This document shows, in pieces, positions 18,446 through 26,429 of a DNA stretch of 28,102 bases. Under the pieces are notes generated by a model. It saw only the letters and a list, made by a program, of their open reading frames with translations, was not told where the DNA came from and ran no database searches. The stretch comes from Sanchytrium tribonematis (lineage: Eukaryota; Sanchytriomycota; Sanchytriomycetes; Sanchytriales; Sanchytriaceae): NCBI GenBank assembly GCA_018985235.1, contig JADGIG010000058.1, positions 1 through 28,102 on the forward strand, in the 5' to 3' direction. Both the position numbers and the translations under genes were made by a program. Numbering within the stretch: the first letter of the stretch is position 1; each line of letters begins with the position of its first letter.

Positions 18446-19904
18446 TTTGACTGCATTTCAGAACATATGAGAGTACGATTGGATGTCTATAATGCAATTT
18501 AGGGATCATTTCTTTAATTTCGTACCAATGCCTGCAGTCCTGTTGAATCAATCGAAATGGTATTGCATTCATTACGCGAATATATCCTCGAACATTATCA
18601 AGTAATTGAAAAGCATTTAGAAGGACGTGTAAAATTTTAATAGATTTTACATTAGACACTGGATATGAAAACATCTTCGTGAAATAATAGTCAGAAATAG
18701 CGCTGATCAATGCGAGGTTGACTCTAAGCCCAAACGTTTTTAAATAAGAAGCATTGGTCAATATTGAGTTAAAGTATGTCAAATCTATTATTGATTTGTA
18801 AAAGTCAGTAGAATGGCAGACTCTAAGTGGCTTCAAACTAACAAATGCATTTGGATCAATATCCAGCAAATAAGGACTGAACTCATCAGAATAACGCTTC
18901 AATGTCTCAATATCGGCAGTAGCGTTAAAATCGCTGTTGGCCATTTTATAACATTTAGTCATTTTCATAGGAGTAAGACTAAAATAATGAACTTTCTTGC
19001 AATTAAAATTAAAAAGATGAAGATGTTGAGAATCAAGTGTGTCGATCATTTCTTGAATACTTATCAAACGCAGCAAATTTCGAACATGTCTTGAACTTTC
19101 AGGCTCGCTTTGTCCACTTGATAGCCGGTAAACGTGTCCAGCATGATAAACGTGTTTTTTAATTGTATCCCCAACTTCTTCCTCAAACGGAAAAATCGAG
19201 ATTTCAGGAGGACGAAGAATATTTAGTCTCCATAGCAACTCCAATTTGGACCTTCTACCGTATCTCATTCTCTCATTAAAAAGAAGTGATGAGTTTTTGG
19301 TGAAAACAATTTGAGGCTCTTCTTTCCATATATTATTAGAATTTTGTCCACTTCTTTGCATTGTTAGAAGATAATAGTCGGCCTCGTGCTTCCTAATGGT
19401 GTCTTTTATCTCTACCAAGGTTCTAACAGGCAGAAAGATATTCCCATCTAAAGGCAATACAACATCTGCAATTTGTTTACCAACCATTAAGGCGCAATTT
19501 CTGCCACCATTATTATTCATGACATAAATATTTTTAAATCGATAAACGTGGTCCATAATCCTTAATTTATATAAAAGAGATTCATTCATTGCGTGATACA
19601 TCATGTCTGGAATATGAAATTGATAGTCATGATGTATTTTAGAGTATTTTGCTGGCTCAAATTTAATCTCAATAAAAGTTTGATTTTTTGCAATAATCCA
19701 TGATTTGATAGTATTTAGAACAGTTGTGTTGATTATCCTATTTAAAATAAAATATTTGTCTTGAGAGCCAGCCTCATGATCAAGAATTTTTTTCACATTC
19801 TGTAATGTTTGTAACTTTGAGTGTCTTGGTGGTAAATCATTTCCAATTATCCTAAATAAGGCAGTGGTAAGTGCTTGCGCCAGCGAAAACAAAAGTAAAT
19901 ACAT
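18441..19904 (-). CDS. secretory-pathway protein with glycosyltransferase-like N-terminal region
   Basis: The 487-residue protein starts with a likely signal peptide (MYLLLFSLAQALTTA). It is followed directly by LFRIIGNDLPPRH and KLQTLQNVKKILDHE, then KYFILNRI. I recall this RIIGNDLPPRH...QT..N...IL..E....K.W/Y.LNRI pattern from proteins annotated as glycosyltransferase-like in bacteria and diverse eukaryotes, but I cannot confirm the family. Later features are YVMNNNGGRN, ADVVLPLDGNIFLP (a DGN that could serve as a DxD-like site), several N-glycosylation sequons, and a C-terminal half with no recognised domain. A lumenal or extracellular sugar-transfer role is inferred. It is tandem with the VASP-like gene (126 bp). 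Confidence 0.6.
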   Translation of the reverse strand: MYLLLFSLAQALTTALFRIIGNDLPPRHSKLQTLQNVKKILDHEAGSQDKYFILNRIINTTVLNTIKSWIIAKNQTFIEIKFEPAKYSKIHHDYQFHIPDMMYHAMNESLLYKLRIMDHVYRFKNIYVMNNNGGRNCALMVGKQIADVVLPLDGNIFLPVRTLVEIKDTIRKHEADYYLLTMQRSGQNSNNIWKEEPQIVFTKNSSLLFNERMRYGRRSKLELLWRLNILRPPEISIFPFEEEVGDTIKKHVYHAGHVYRLSSGQSEPESSRHVRNLLRLISIQEMIDTLDSQHLHLFNFNCKKVHYFSLTPMKMTKCYKMANSDFNATADIETLKRYSDEFSPYLLDIDPNAFVSLKPLRVCHSTDFYKSIIDLTYFNSILTNASYLKTFGLRVNLALISAISDYYFTKMFSYPVSNVKSIKILHVLLNAFQLLDNVRGYIRVMNAIPFRLIQQDCRHWYEIKEMIPKLHYRHPIVLSYVLKCSQK

Positions 19905-20030
19905 GGAATAATTTGTTGGTGTTTTGGATATTCACGACGAGAAAGGTCACATTTCGGATACGTCAAGACATGAAACTCATACCAATAGGAGAAATTTGTT
20001 TAGGATTTAAAGTTCGGTATAAATAATTTA
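19905..20030. other. 126-bp spacer between two tandem minus-strand genes
   Basis: It holds the AATAAA of the VASP-like gene (minus strand, starting inside its stop codon) and presumably the promoter of the glycosyltransferase-like gene. Nothing else is seen. Confidence 0.4.
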
Positions 20031-21452
20031 TTATTTTTTGTAAAGTTTTTTGATCTCTTCAATAGCAGATTGTTTGGCTTCGTCAAATTTCCTCTCTATA
20101 ATTGCAATTATATCTGCCTCACGAACTGAGCTGAATGACCCTGTTTCTGTTTTTTTCATAGTATTAGCCGGGCTGCTCTTGTTGGTGTTCAATGGCGTTT
20201 CTACTGGTTTCTGGGAAGTTACAGAGGGTGACCTATTCCGATTAGCCGTGCTAGAATTTATCAGAGCAGGTGCTGGAGCCGGTGTATTGTTGGATTTAAT
20301 CGGACCAGTAGGGGCAGAAGATGGAGGAGGAGTGTTACTAGCCGGATTGTCTAAAGCAGCTTTTTTCTTTGCCATTTTGGCTGCCATTTCATCAAACATA
20401 CTTCCTCCACCCCCTCCGGATTTTGGAGCTTCTTCTTGTTTTTTTGCAGCTTCTAATGGTTTTTCAGCAGGAGGAGTTGTTTTCTTCAATTTCTTGAGTG
20501 CGCTTGCCATATTGTTGCCACCATCGTCATCGTTTCCACCAGAAGGAGGGGGCGCTGGTGGTGGTGGTCCACCCATAGGTGGCGGAGGCCCGGGTGGAGG
20601 AGGTCCGCTCATTGTAGGAGGCCCAGGTGGCGGAGGGCCGGGAGGCGGAGGTCCACCCATTGAAGGAGGCCCGGGTGGAGGAGGTCCGCTCATCGAAGGA
20701 GGTCCAGGTGGAGGGGGGCCAGGAGGCGGAGGACTGCCCATTGAAGGAGGCCCAGGTGGAGGAGGACCGCTCATTGAAGGTGGACCAGGTGGAGGGGGGC
20801 CAGGAGGCGGAGGACTGCCCATTGAAGGAGGCCCAGGTGGAGGAGGGCCGGGAGGTGCTGCAACTGGAGGTCTAGGAGGGCCTGTTGGAGGAATTGATGT
20901 TGGTGGACCAGGAGCAGATATGGGTGCATTAGTCGGAGGGCCTGTTGGCGCAGAGTTTGGAGGTCTTGGTGGTCCAATTGGCGGCCCCGTAGGAGGCTGT
21001 ATTGGGGAACTATTCGGATTTCCTGGTCTCTGAGGAGGTCCGGTTGGTGGCCCTGAGGGTCTCATTGATTGTGCTCCGGTCATAGTCCCACTTCGGGAGC
21101 CTGTGCCAGACTTTAACTTTTCAATTTTTGATGTGACATGATTGCTGAAAATTAAAGCATCGGGAGCTGTTGCAAAATTAAATCCAAGAACTTGAGCCCC
21201 TTCTTGAAATTGAAAAAATTGAGCTGATAATGATTTGAATTGTGATGCTGCTGAGATTTTAACTTGTAAAAGTAACTGATTTTGTAAATTTAAGCATTTC
21301 ACGTCATCCTCTAGTATTAATATTAATGCTTGTGGAGATATAGGAACCCATTGATTCTTGTCAAAAGCAAAATTCATAACTTGAGAATAGAGAGGCATCG
21401 ATTTGTTTTTGTTTGAAACGATTTTAAAGCCACGTTCCAATAAAAAATTCAT
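20031..21452 (-). CDS. VASP: Ena/VASP-like actin regulator (EVH1, polyproline, actin-binding motifs, C-terminal coiled coil)
   Basis: Ena/VASP proteins tetramerise and elongate actin filaments using profilin-actin. The 473-residue product opens with an EVH1/WH1 domain at about 19-115 (LYSQVMNFAFDKNQWVP, FQEGAQVLGFNFATAPDALIF). A likely aromatic ligand site is F28, W35 and F80. A long polyproline core covers about 130-320, partly built from three 27-residue repeats. Next come a G-actin-binding-like motif (NMASALKKLKK), an F-actin-binding-like motif (MFDEMAAKMAKKKAA) and a C-terminal coiled coil (ADIIAIIERKFDEAKQSAI, to the end) in the place of the tetramerisation domain. There is no GTPase-binding domain and no acidic Arp2/3-binding tail, which argues against WASP, the usual fungal WH1 protein. 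The alternative is a WASP-family relative that has lost its tail. The ATG is 17 bp from the ERB1 stop. Confidence 0.78.
   Translation of the reverse strand: MNFLLERGFKIVSNKNKSMPLYSQVMNFAFDKNQWVPISPQALILILEDDVKCLNLQNQLLLQVKISAASQFKSLSAQFFQFQEGAQVLGFNFATAPDALIFSNHVTSKIEKLKSGTGSRSGTMTGAQSMRPSGPPTGPPQRPGNPNSSPIQPPTGPPIGPPRPPNSAPTGPPTNAPISAPGPPTSIPPTGPPRPPVAAPPGPPPPGPPSMGSPPPPGPPPPGPPSMSGPPPPGPPSMGSPPPPGPPPPGPPSMSGPPPPGPPSMGGPPPPGPPPPGPPTMSGPPPPGPPPPMGGPPPPAPPPSGGNDDDGGNNMASALKKLKKTTPPAEKPLEAAKKQEEAPKSGGGGGSMFDEMAAKMAKKKAALDNPASNTPPPSSAPTGPIKSNNTPAPAPALINSSTANRNRSPSVTSQKPVETPLNTNKSSPANTMKKTETGSFSSVREADIIAIIERKFDEAKQSAIEEIKKLYKK
20592..20834 (-). repeat. three 81-bp tandem repeats encoding polyproline (27 residues each)
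   Basis: Three in-frame units of 81 bp occur; the Ser-Met codon pair recurs at exact 81-bp steps (20820, 20739, 20658). Each unit reads GPPSMG(S/G)PPPPGPPPPGPP then (S/T)MSGPPPP. Two copies are identical in protein and the third differs at two residues. Single-base differences show they are not freshly duplicated. The tract is G/C-rich in an otherwise AT-rich window. Confidence 0.9.
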
Positions 21453-21469
21453 ATTTTTGATTTATTAAC

Positions 21470-23524
21470 TTAGTTGACGTATAGTTTAATGGTGCCATCG
21501 CTGCCAGACGAAAAAAGCCATGGTTGGGTTGGGTGAAATTCGATTGCCAAAGCACCTAACTTTAAATTTTCCAAAGGAGGATGCGCATTTCTAACGACAT
21601 GGATTGGGGCAATCAAAGGATGCGTCACAAGGTCATCAAAAATTTTGCCATACATAATATAGAGATGTCCATCATCTCCGCAGGCTGTAAAAATAGGATA
21701 CTTTGAATGAAATTTGACAGACTGAATCGCAAACTCTCCAAACTTTAATGACTTGTATGGCTTATCAGAGAGTTGGGCGTCAATCCAAGTAATTTTGGGA
21801 TCATAAGCTCCGAGAAGTACATGTTCACCACTAGGATGAACAGAAAGCGAGGAAACATCAGAACACCCTGAAAAATACTTTTTCGCAAAACTCTGATTGA
21901 CCAAATCGTACAAAAATAAATGCTTTTCGGTACAGAGATAGATTTTTGGCGAGTTTGGATGAAATTCGGCCGCTCTAACAGCTCCCTTAATTTTTGTAAA
22001 CGGATTTTGGGATGTTCGATCAGAAATTTTATGTATAAGTATAGAAGAGTGCCCAGCCGCATTTGTGGGCGAGCATGTTAAGAAATAATCTCCTTTTCTA
22101 TGCCAAGACATATTATTTACCGGGAAAGGAAAACCAAGTAAAATATATGAGCTTTCAATTCGAGATGGTCGAGCTTTCCTTTCAAACTTATCAAATGCAA
22201 CGGATATCTCTTCGTCCTGGTTTTCCAGATTATCAATCTCACATTTTTTTAACCACTTGACAGATCTTGATTTTGAAAGATCGTTAGTTTTTAAAATGTC
22301 TTCTACCTTAGACTCGGAGCAATTTAAAAAATCAGTATTAGCTTTGTTGATCTTTGCGCTAATTGAGTCAGCCGATAGAATTAACACATATTTTCCAACA
22401 GAAACAGCAAAAACACTTAATTCCAATCGAGGATTCCACTTGATACTTCGAATGCCATCAAATGATTCATCTAATATATATTTGTGTTCTAACTGTACCT
22501 CCTCTGTGTTAGACTTTAATTTTTGTCCACGAGCTTGACCATTAATTTGGAAATTCCATTTTCGGATACATCGACCACTAATAACTTCCCACATCCTAAG
22601 TTCGCCATCATCCGAGCCGGAAAGAAGCCATTGCCCACAAGGACTTGGGGCAATTGCTCTTATAGGCGCCTGGTGGCCAGCATAGATAATAGACATTGTA
22701 GATGGAAAAGGTTTCAAATTTTCGATATCTGGTAGTTTTGGAATCAGTTCATCCGGGTCAGCAATAATTCGATCTCTTTTAACTCGAGGACATAAATAGA
22801 GGTCTAAACATCTATAAAATCTCTCTTTGAGAAAATTCTCATATGCAGGGACATGTCTCAAGCAAGAGTACTTTTGAGGAAGAAAATTGCGCTCTCTTTT
22901 TGAGTCATCCACCATCTTCCAATTTTCAATTTCTTCTTTATCAGGCAGATATTCTTGTGGAGGATTATAGCTCTCATAAGTTGAAGGGAGTTTGCTCTTA
23001 GGAGGAGCAATATAATCTGGATTTTCATCCTGTTCCTTCTCCCATAAATCTACAATTTTTAATTTAAAAGAAGATTTTTCCTTGATCAATCCTAATCTTA
23101 TAGCTTTAACTAGTTTTCGAATTTTCTTTGCTTCCCATTTTGATGGCAGGAATTTTCTCTTTGGTTCTTGTATATTCAAGATCGGCAGACTTTCAATGTT
23201 TTTCTTAAAGTAACTTGAATAATCTTCATCCGGGTTGAACGAAAGGTCTCCGTATTCACCATTCTTGATCTTTGAGATAATTTGCATTTCTTCTTCGGTC
23301 ATTTTCATCATAACACCCTGCCTCTCATCAGGTATACTAGTCCAGTATTCGTCCTCCATCCTTTCCATGATATTATCCAAAAGGTCTCCTGTTAATGGAA
23401 CTGTATCTCTACCATTTACTTTCGCATTTTTCCGAAGAACTTTCTCACCCTCAACATCATATCCGATATGTTCTTGACCATCGTATACGCTCATTTCAAT
23501 ATTTCCAACTCTGTTTGCACTCAT
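21470..23524 (-). CDS. ERB1: ribosome biogenesis protein ERB1/BOP1
   Basis: ERB1 (Bop1) works with Nop7/Pes1 and Ytm1/WDR12 in 27S rRNA processing and 60S assembly in the nucleolus. The protein has about 684 residues. The BOP1 N-terminal domain runs to about 265 (EHIGYDVEGEKVLR, EPKRKFLPSKWEAKKIRKL, LRHVPAYENFLKERFYRCLDLYLCPR, DELIPKLPD). WD40 repeats follow from about 275 (GHQAPIRAIAPSPCGQWLLS, DDGELRMWEVISG, to GSDGTIKLYVN at the end). The ORF extends 74 residues further upstream, but that part is hydrophobic and unlike ERB1 and overlaps the divergent gene. The ATG at 23524 (MSANRVGN) is therefore chosen. Confidence 0.95.
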   Translation of the reverse strand: MSANRVGNIEMSVYDGQEHIGYDVEGEKVLRKNAKVNGRDTVPLTGDLLDNIMERMEDEYWTSIPDERQGVMMKMTEEEMQIISKIKNGEYGDLSFNPDEDYSSYFKKNIESLPILNIQEPKRKFLPSKWEAKKIRKLVKAIRLGLIKEKSSFKLKIVDLWEKEQDENPDYIAPPKSKLPSTYESYNPPQEYLPDKEEIENWKMVDDSKRERNFLPQKYSCLRHVPAYENFLKERFYRCLDLYLCPRVKRDRIIADPDELIPKLPDIENLKPFPSTMSIIYAGHQAPIRAIAPSPCGQWLLSGSDDGELRMWEVISGRCIRKWNFQINGQARGQKLKSNTEEVQLEHKYILDESFDGIRSIKWNPRLELSVFAVSVGKYVLILSADSISAKINKANTDFLNCSESKVEDILKTNDLSKSRSVKWLKKCEIDNLENQDEEISVAFDKFERKARPSRIESSYILLGFPFPVNNMSWHRKGDYFLTCSPTNAAGHSSILIHKISDRTSQNPFTKIKGAVRAAEFHPNSPKIYLCTEKHLFLYDLVNQSFAKKYFSGCSDVSSLSVHPSGEHVLLGAYDPKITWIDAQLSDKPYKSLKFGEFAIQSVKFHSKYPIFTACGDDGHLYIMYGKIFDDLVTHPLIAPIHVVRNAHPPLENLKLGALAIEFHPTQPWLFSSGSDGTIKLYVN

Positions 23525-23580
23525 AGAAGTCGTTGTGGTTTGATCCTGATATTTTGGGGAAATTATCAAACAAACAATTG

Positions 23581-25530
23581 ATGGAACTTTTGACGGAGCT
23601 TGAATGTTTGTTAGGAAAGGCCAAACCGCTAAAAATTGATGGCGACAAAGCCTGTGCCTTGAAAAAATCAAAATCTTATCCCACTTTAGAAGAAATATAC
23701 ATTTTTTTGACAAAAGCTGTGTTACACAAAACTCCAATATGCACAAAAGATTGGCAACTATTGCTGGAGCAAATATCCTACCTAAGAGCCTTTCAAAAAC
23801 TCGAGGTTCTGAAATTACAAGGTAATTCTGGACTGCGGCAAATCAAAAAATCTGTAACTTCTCGCAGTTTGACAACTATGGATATGATACATAATGAAGT
23901 CAAACATAGCGTCAAGGATAGAAGATATCACTTGAGGTGGAAAAAATGGATGTGCATGATGTGCATAAGAGAAAGTATAAATCATCCCTTGGCCTTAAAA
24001 ATACGTAAAATACCAGCTGAAAATGATGCTATGGATATCGATAACGAATTGGAAAAAGAGAAACTTATCATATCAGAATTATGCAATCAAAAATTCGATA
24101 CTACTTATGATGCCGATACAACTGATCCAGTAATTTATATAAAGACATTGGGGGAAGAAAACCCCATTACTTTAAATAAGCCTACCTATGATGACGTATT
24201 TGAGGAACTCAATTTTACCCCTCTTCCTTACATGTTGGACAGGAAAGAAATAAAGAAAAAAGGATACGAGTTAATTCCTATTGAATTCGCTGATCATGAA
24301 TTGTTTGTAGATTTTGAGGATTTGACGCCTGTTGAAGATGTGGAGACTACGAACGAGTGGTTTATGGAAGAAGATGATTTTTTACTAGAAATTTTAGAAT
24401 CTTTACACTATTCTCACAAACTGTCTATAAAAAATTCTTGCTGGAGGCTTGTTACAGATATACACAATTTGCATTTTCGAAGGCCTTCAGATTTTATGGG
24501 TAAATTGCGCTCTTTTAAAGAGATTCAAAAGCGATATTTTATACTTTCAGAACAGCGGCCTTTGACTTCTTCTATGAAATTAAGAGATAGCGTCGACAAA
24601 ATGTTCAATACCATCGCCATGTTTGCATCCAAAAAACCAAAGCCAATTAATCCAACAAAGAAGCAGCCATTTGCCATTGATAAATCGGACGTACAAAATC
24701 AGACACCCCAAGAAGTTGAGGCTTCAAGATTTAGTGAAAATCCTGAAGAAAATGGACAATCCGGCTCAAACCAATTCTATCAATATTTAAATCGCCCTAT
24801 GACTCAGCAGCAAGTGCAAAAACGAACCGGTAATCAAAATAGTTCTTATTCCAATCAGCCAAACCTTCAGAACAAAACTGCTGTTGAACAATGGCAAAGC
24901 TTCTTGGCACAGAGGCAATACTTGCAGTCGTATGGAGGTCAGAGGAAGTCAGAGGAAGACGATGACAAGAAGAAAAAACGAAGAAAATCAAGCACAGTTA
25001 CATTGAAACAACAGCAGCAACCTGATACCCAGTCAGAAGACAAGACGCCGCATCCTTTACAAAATCAAGTGATGTATGCAACCAATCCATCTGCTCAGGT
25101 ACAGATGATGCCGATGAATATTCAACAACAACAGCAATATATGCAAATGGCAGCTCAAATGTCCGTGCCGCAGAATATCAATCAAATCCAAATGGCTCAA
25201 CAGCAGCAGCAAGCAATGCAAAATCAGCAAATACCCTCAAACTATAATAGTGCCCAAGCAATGCAATGGATGGCTCACGTTCAAAGACAAAAATATAGGC
25301 AGCAGCAACAATTTCCATCAAGTGGTGCTGTGCAGAGACCTAATGGCATGGATCTACAGCATCAAGCTGCCGTATATTCTTATCAACAAAGGCCACCATT
25401 TTATGGCCAGCAAGTGCAGTTTACTCCGCAACAAATGGCTCAACTTCAGCAGCAACAACAGCAGATTCAACAACAAGCAGCACCTCCTGCCCAGAAACCG
25501 AAGAAAAGAAAGAAAAAGAAGGATGATTAA
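23581..25530 (+). CDS. SANT/Myb-domain nuclear protein with poly-Q tail, possibly Eaf1/Vid21-like
   Basis: The 649-residue protein has an N-terminal helical part and a basic Trp-rich patch near 112-135 (DRRYHLRWKKWMCMMC). A SANT/Myb-like domain lies at about 260-315 (EWFMEEDDFLLEILESL, CWRLVTDIHN, LRSFKEIQKRYF). A basic segment near 460 (DDKKKKRRKSS) and a long Gln/Met-rich region from about 475 to 635 follow, and it ends in KPKKRKKKKDD. The order of helical N-terminus, SANT and Q-rich tail resembles Eaf1/Vid21, the scaffold of the NuA4 acetyltransferase. A clear HSA domain is not visible, so the assignment stays weak. The frame extends upstream only to a TTG; 23581 is the first ATG, 56 bp from the divergent ERB1 start. 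Confidence 0.72.
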   Translation: MELLTELECLLGKAKPLKIDGDKACALKKSKSYPTLEEIYIFLTKAVLHKTPICTKDWQLLLEQISYLRAFQKLEVLKLQGNSGLRQIKKSVTSRSLTTMDMIHNEVKHSVKDRRYHLRWKKWMCMMCIRESINHPLALKIRKIPAENDAMDIDNELEKEKLIISELCNQKFDTTYDADTTDPVIYIKTLGEENPITLNKPTYDDVFEELNFTPLPYMLDRKEIKKKGYELIPIEFADHELFVDFEDLTPVEDVETTNEWFMEEDDFLLEILESLHYSHKLSIKNSCWRLVTDIHNLHFRRPSDFMGKLRSFKEIQKRYFILSEQRPLTSSMKLRDSVDKMFNTIAMFASKKPKPINPTKKQPFAIDKSDVQNQTPQEVEASRFSENPEENGQSGSNQFYQYLNRPMTQQQVQKRTGNQNSSYSNQPNLQNKTAVEQWQSFLAQRQYLQSYGGQRKSEEDDDKKKKRRKSSTVTLKQQQQPDTQSEDKTPHPLQNQVMYATNPSAQVQMMPMNIQQQQQYMQMAAQMSVPQNINQIQMAQQQQQAMQNQQIPSNYNSAQAMQWMAHVQRQKYRQQQQFPSSGAVQRPNGMDLQHQAAVYSYQQRPPFYGQQVQFTPQQMAQLQQQQQQIQQQAAPPAQKPKKRKKKKDD

Positions 25531-25563
25531 ATATAACTTTTAGCTTAAACTTTAAATTGCGAA

Positions 25564-26154
25564 CTACTTAATTTTACTATTTAGAATTGCGAAGATTCTC
25601 TTCATTTTTGTATCTGCAATTCCAGGACAGTCAATCAAGTCTTCTTTTGTAGCTTTTGAAAAGTTTTTAATACTTTTAAATTTGGTGATCAGGGTTAAAG
25701 CATCGCTTTTGTTAACTCCCTTGATGGAAGTAAGAGTTTTTTGAACTTGTTCTAGATAATCATAGTTGGACTTTGGTAGAATAAATTCTTCTCCTTTATT
25801 GGCGAAAATGCTAAATGATTCCAAAACATTTGCGCATTCCATAATATCTGCCCCAAACATTAATCTGAAATTATGTTGAATAGTCAGCAAATATAATTCT
25901 TTCAATGTAGCTGAATAGTCTTGCACGTCTAGTTGTACTAAAAGGATCTTTAATTTATGGGGTTGAAATTCTTTTAGTTTTTTCTCTATGAACTCAGGAT
26001 GTAAACGATGATATTGAATTGATAAAAAATACACGCCTGTGTGATTGTTTGGAATAAAATCTATGGTTATGTCATCTACAAAATTGTATTGCACCTGCAA
26101 AATGTGTTTCAAAATCGGATTTTGTTCTTGTAATCGGTGAACTTGTATTGACAT
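25564..26154 (-). CDS. RAD10: DNA repair endonuclease subunit ERCC1/RAD10
   Basis: ERCC1/Rad10 is the non-catalytic partner of XPF/Rad1, the nuclease that cuts 5' of lesions in nucleotide excision repair and trims recombination flaps. The 196-residue protein has the central nuclease-like domain from residue 12 (NPILKHILQVQYNFVDDI, then FLSIQYHRLHPEFI, KILLVQLDVQD, ATLKELYLL). C-terminal tandem helix-hairpin-helix motifs follow (LTSIKGVNKSDALTLITKF, then DLIDCPGIADTKMKRIF). The usual unstructured N-terminal arm is absent. It converges on the SANT gene (33 bp) and follows the 68-residue gene by 51 bp on the same strand. Confidence 0.94.
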   Translation of the reverse strand: MSIQVHRLQEQNPILKHILQVQYNFVDDITIDFIPNNHTGVYFLSIQYHRLHPEFIEKKLKEFQPHKLKILLVQLDVQDYSATLKELYLLTIQHNFRLMFGADIMECANVLESFSIFANKGEEFILPKSNYDYLEQVQKTLTSIKGVNKSDALTLITKFKSIKNFSKATKEDLIDCPGIADTKMKRIFAILNSKIK

Positions 26155-26205
26155 GGTTTAAAGGAGTTTTGTCGCGAATTTATTTAAGATCTTGGAGTTT
26201 AATAG

Positions 26206-26412
26206 CTATCTTAGCTGCCTCTCAGTGTTGGGATCATAATCCATTTTATATATTTTAGTTTTTGTAAAACTTGGTTCTTTGATAAGTTCCTCCGTAAATG
26301 GAACAAATTTATCATTTATAGCGAGATATTCACGTGATAAGCTTTTGCTTCTAGAGTTTGATTCGTATCTTTCAATGATATCTTCTAGCCTTTCCTGAAA
26401 TCTTGATCGCAT
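26206..26412 (-). CDS. small hypothetical protein, 68 aa
   Basis: The frame begins 17 bp after the SCAI stop and fills the gap before ERCC1, which in such dense DNA supports a real gene. The product starts MRSRFQERLEDIIERYESN and is hydrophilic and helical, with no signal or membrane segment. The F...LE.IIERY start is faintly like the N-terminal helix of small centromere or chaperone proteins such as Scm3, but this is too weak to name. It could also be a fragment of a longer spliced gene, though no GTA...TAG 19-mer in the flanks supports that. Confidence 0.5.
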   Translation of the reverse strand: MRSRFQERLEDIIERYESNSRSKSLSREYLAINDKFVPFTEELIKEPSFTKTKIYKMDYDPNTERQLR

Positions 26413-26429
26413 GAAGGAGAATAAATTTT

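Noticed and set aside
20050-21033. Long glycine-rich open frame on the plus strand
   Set aside because: It is the antisense of the VASP polyproline tract; GC-rich proline codons leave no stop codons on the other strand. No domain is recognisable.
23525-23746. 74-residue upstream extension of ERB1
   Set aside because: It overlaps the coding start of the opposite SANT gene and is hydrophobic, unlike the acidic ERB1 N-terminus.
25130-25490. CAG/CAA runs as a microsatellite or repeat element
   Set aside because: They are mixed CAA/CAG glutamine codons in a poly-Q protein tail, not a uniform tandem array.
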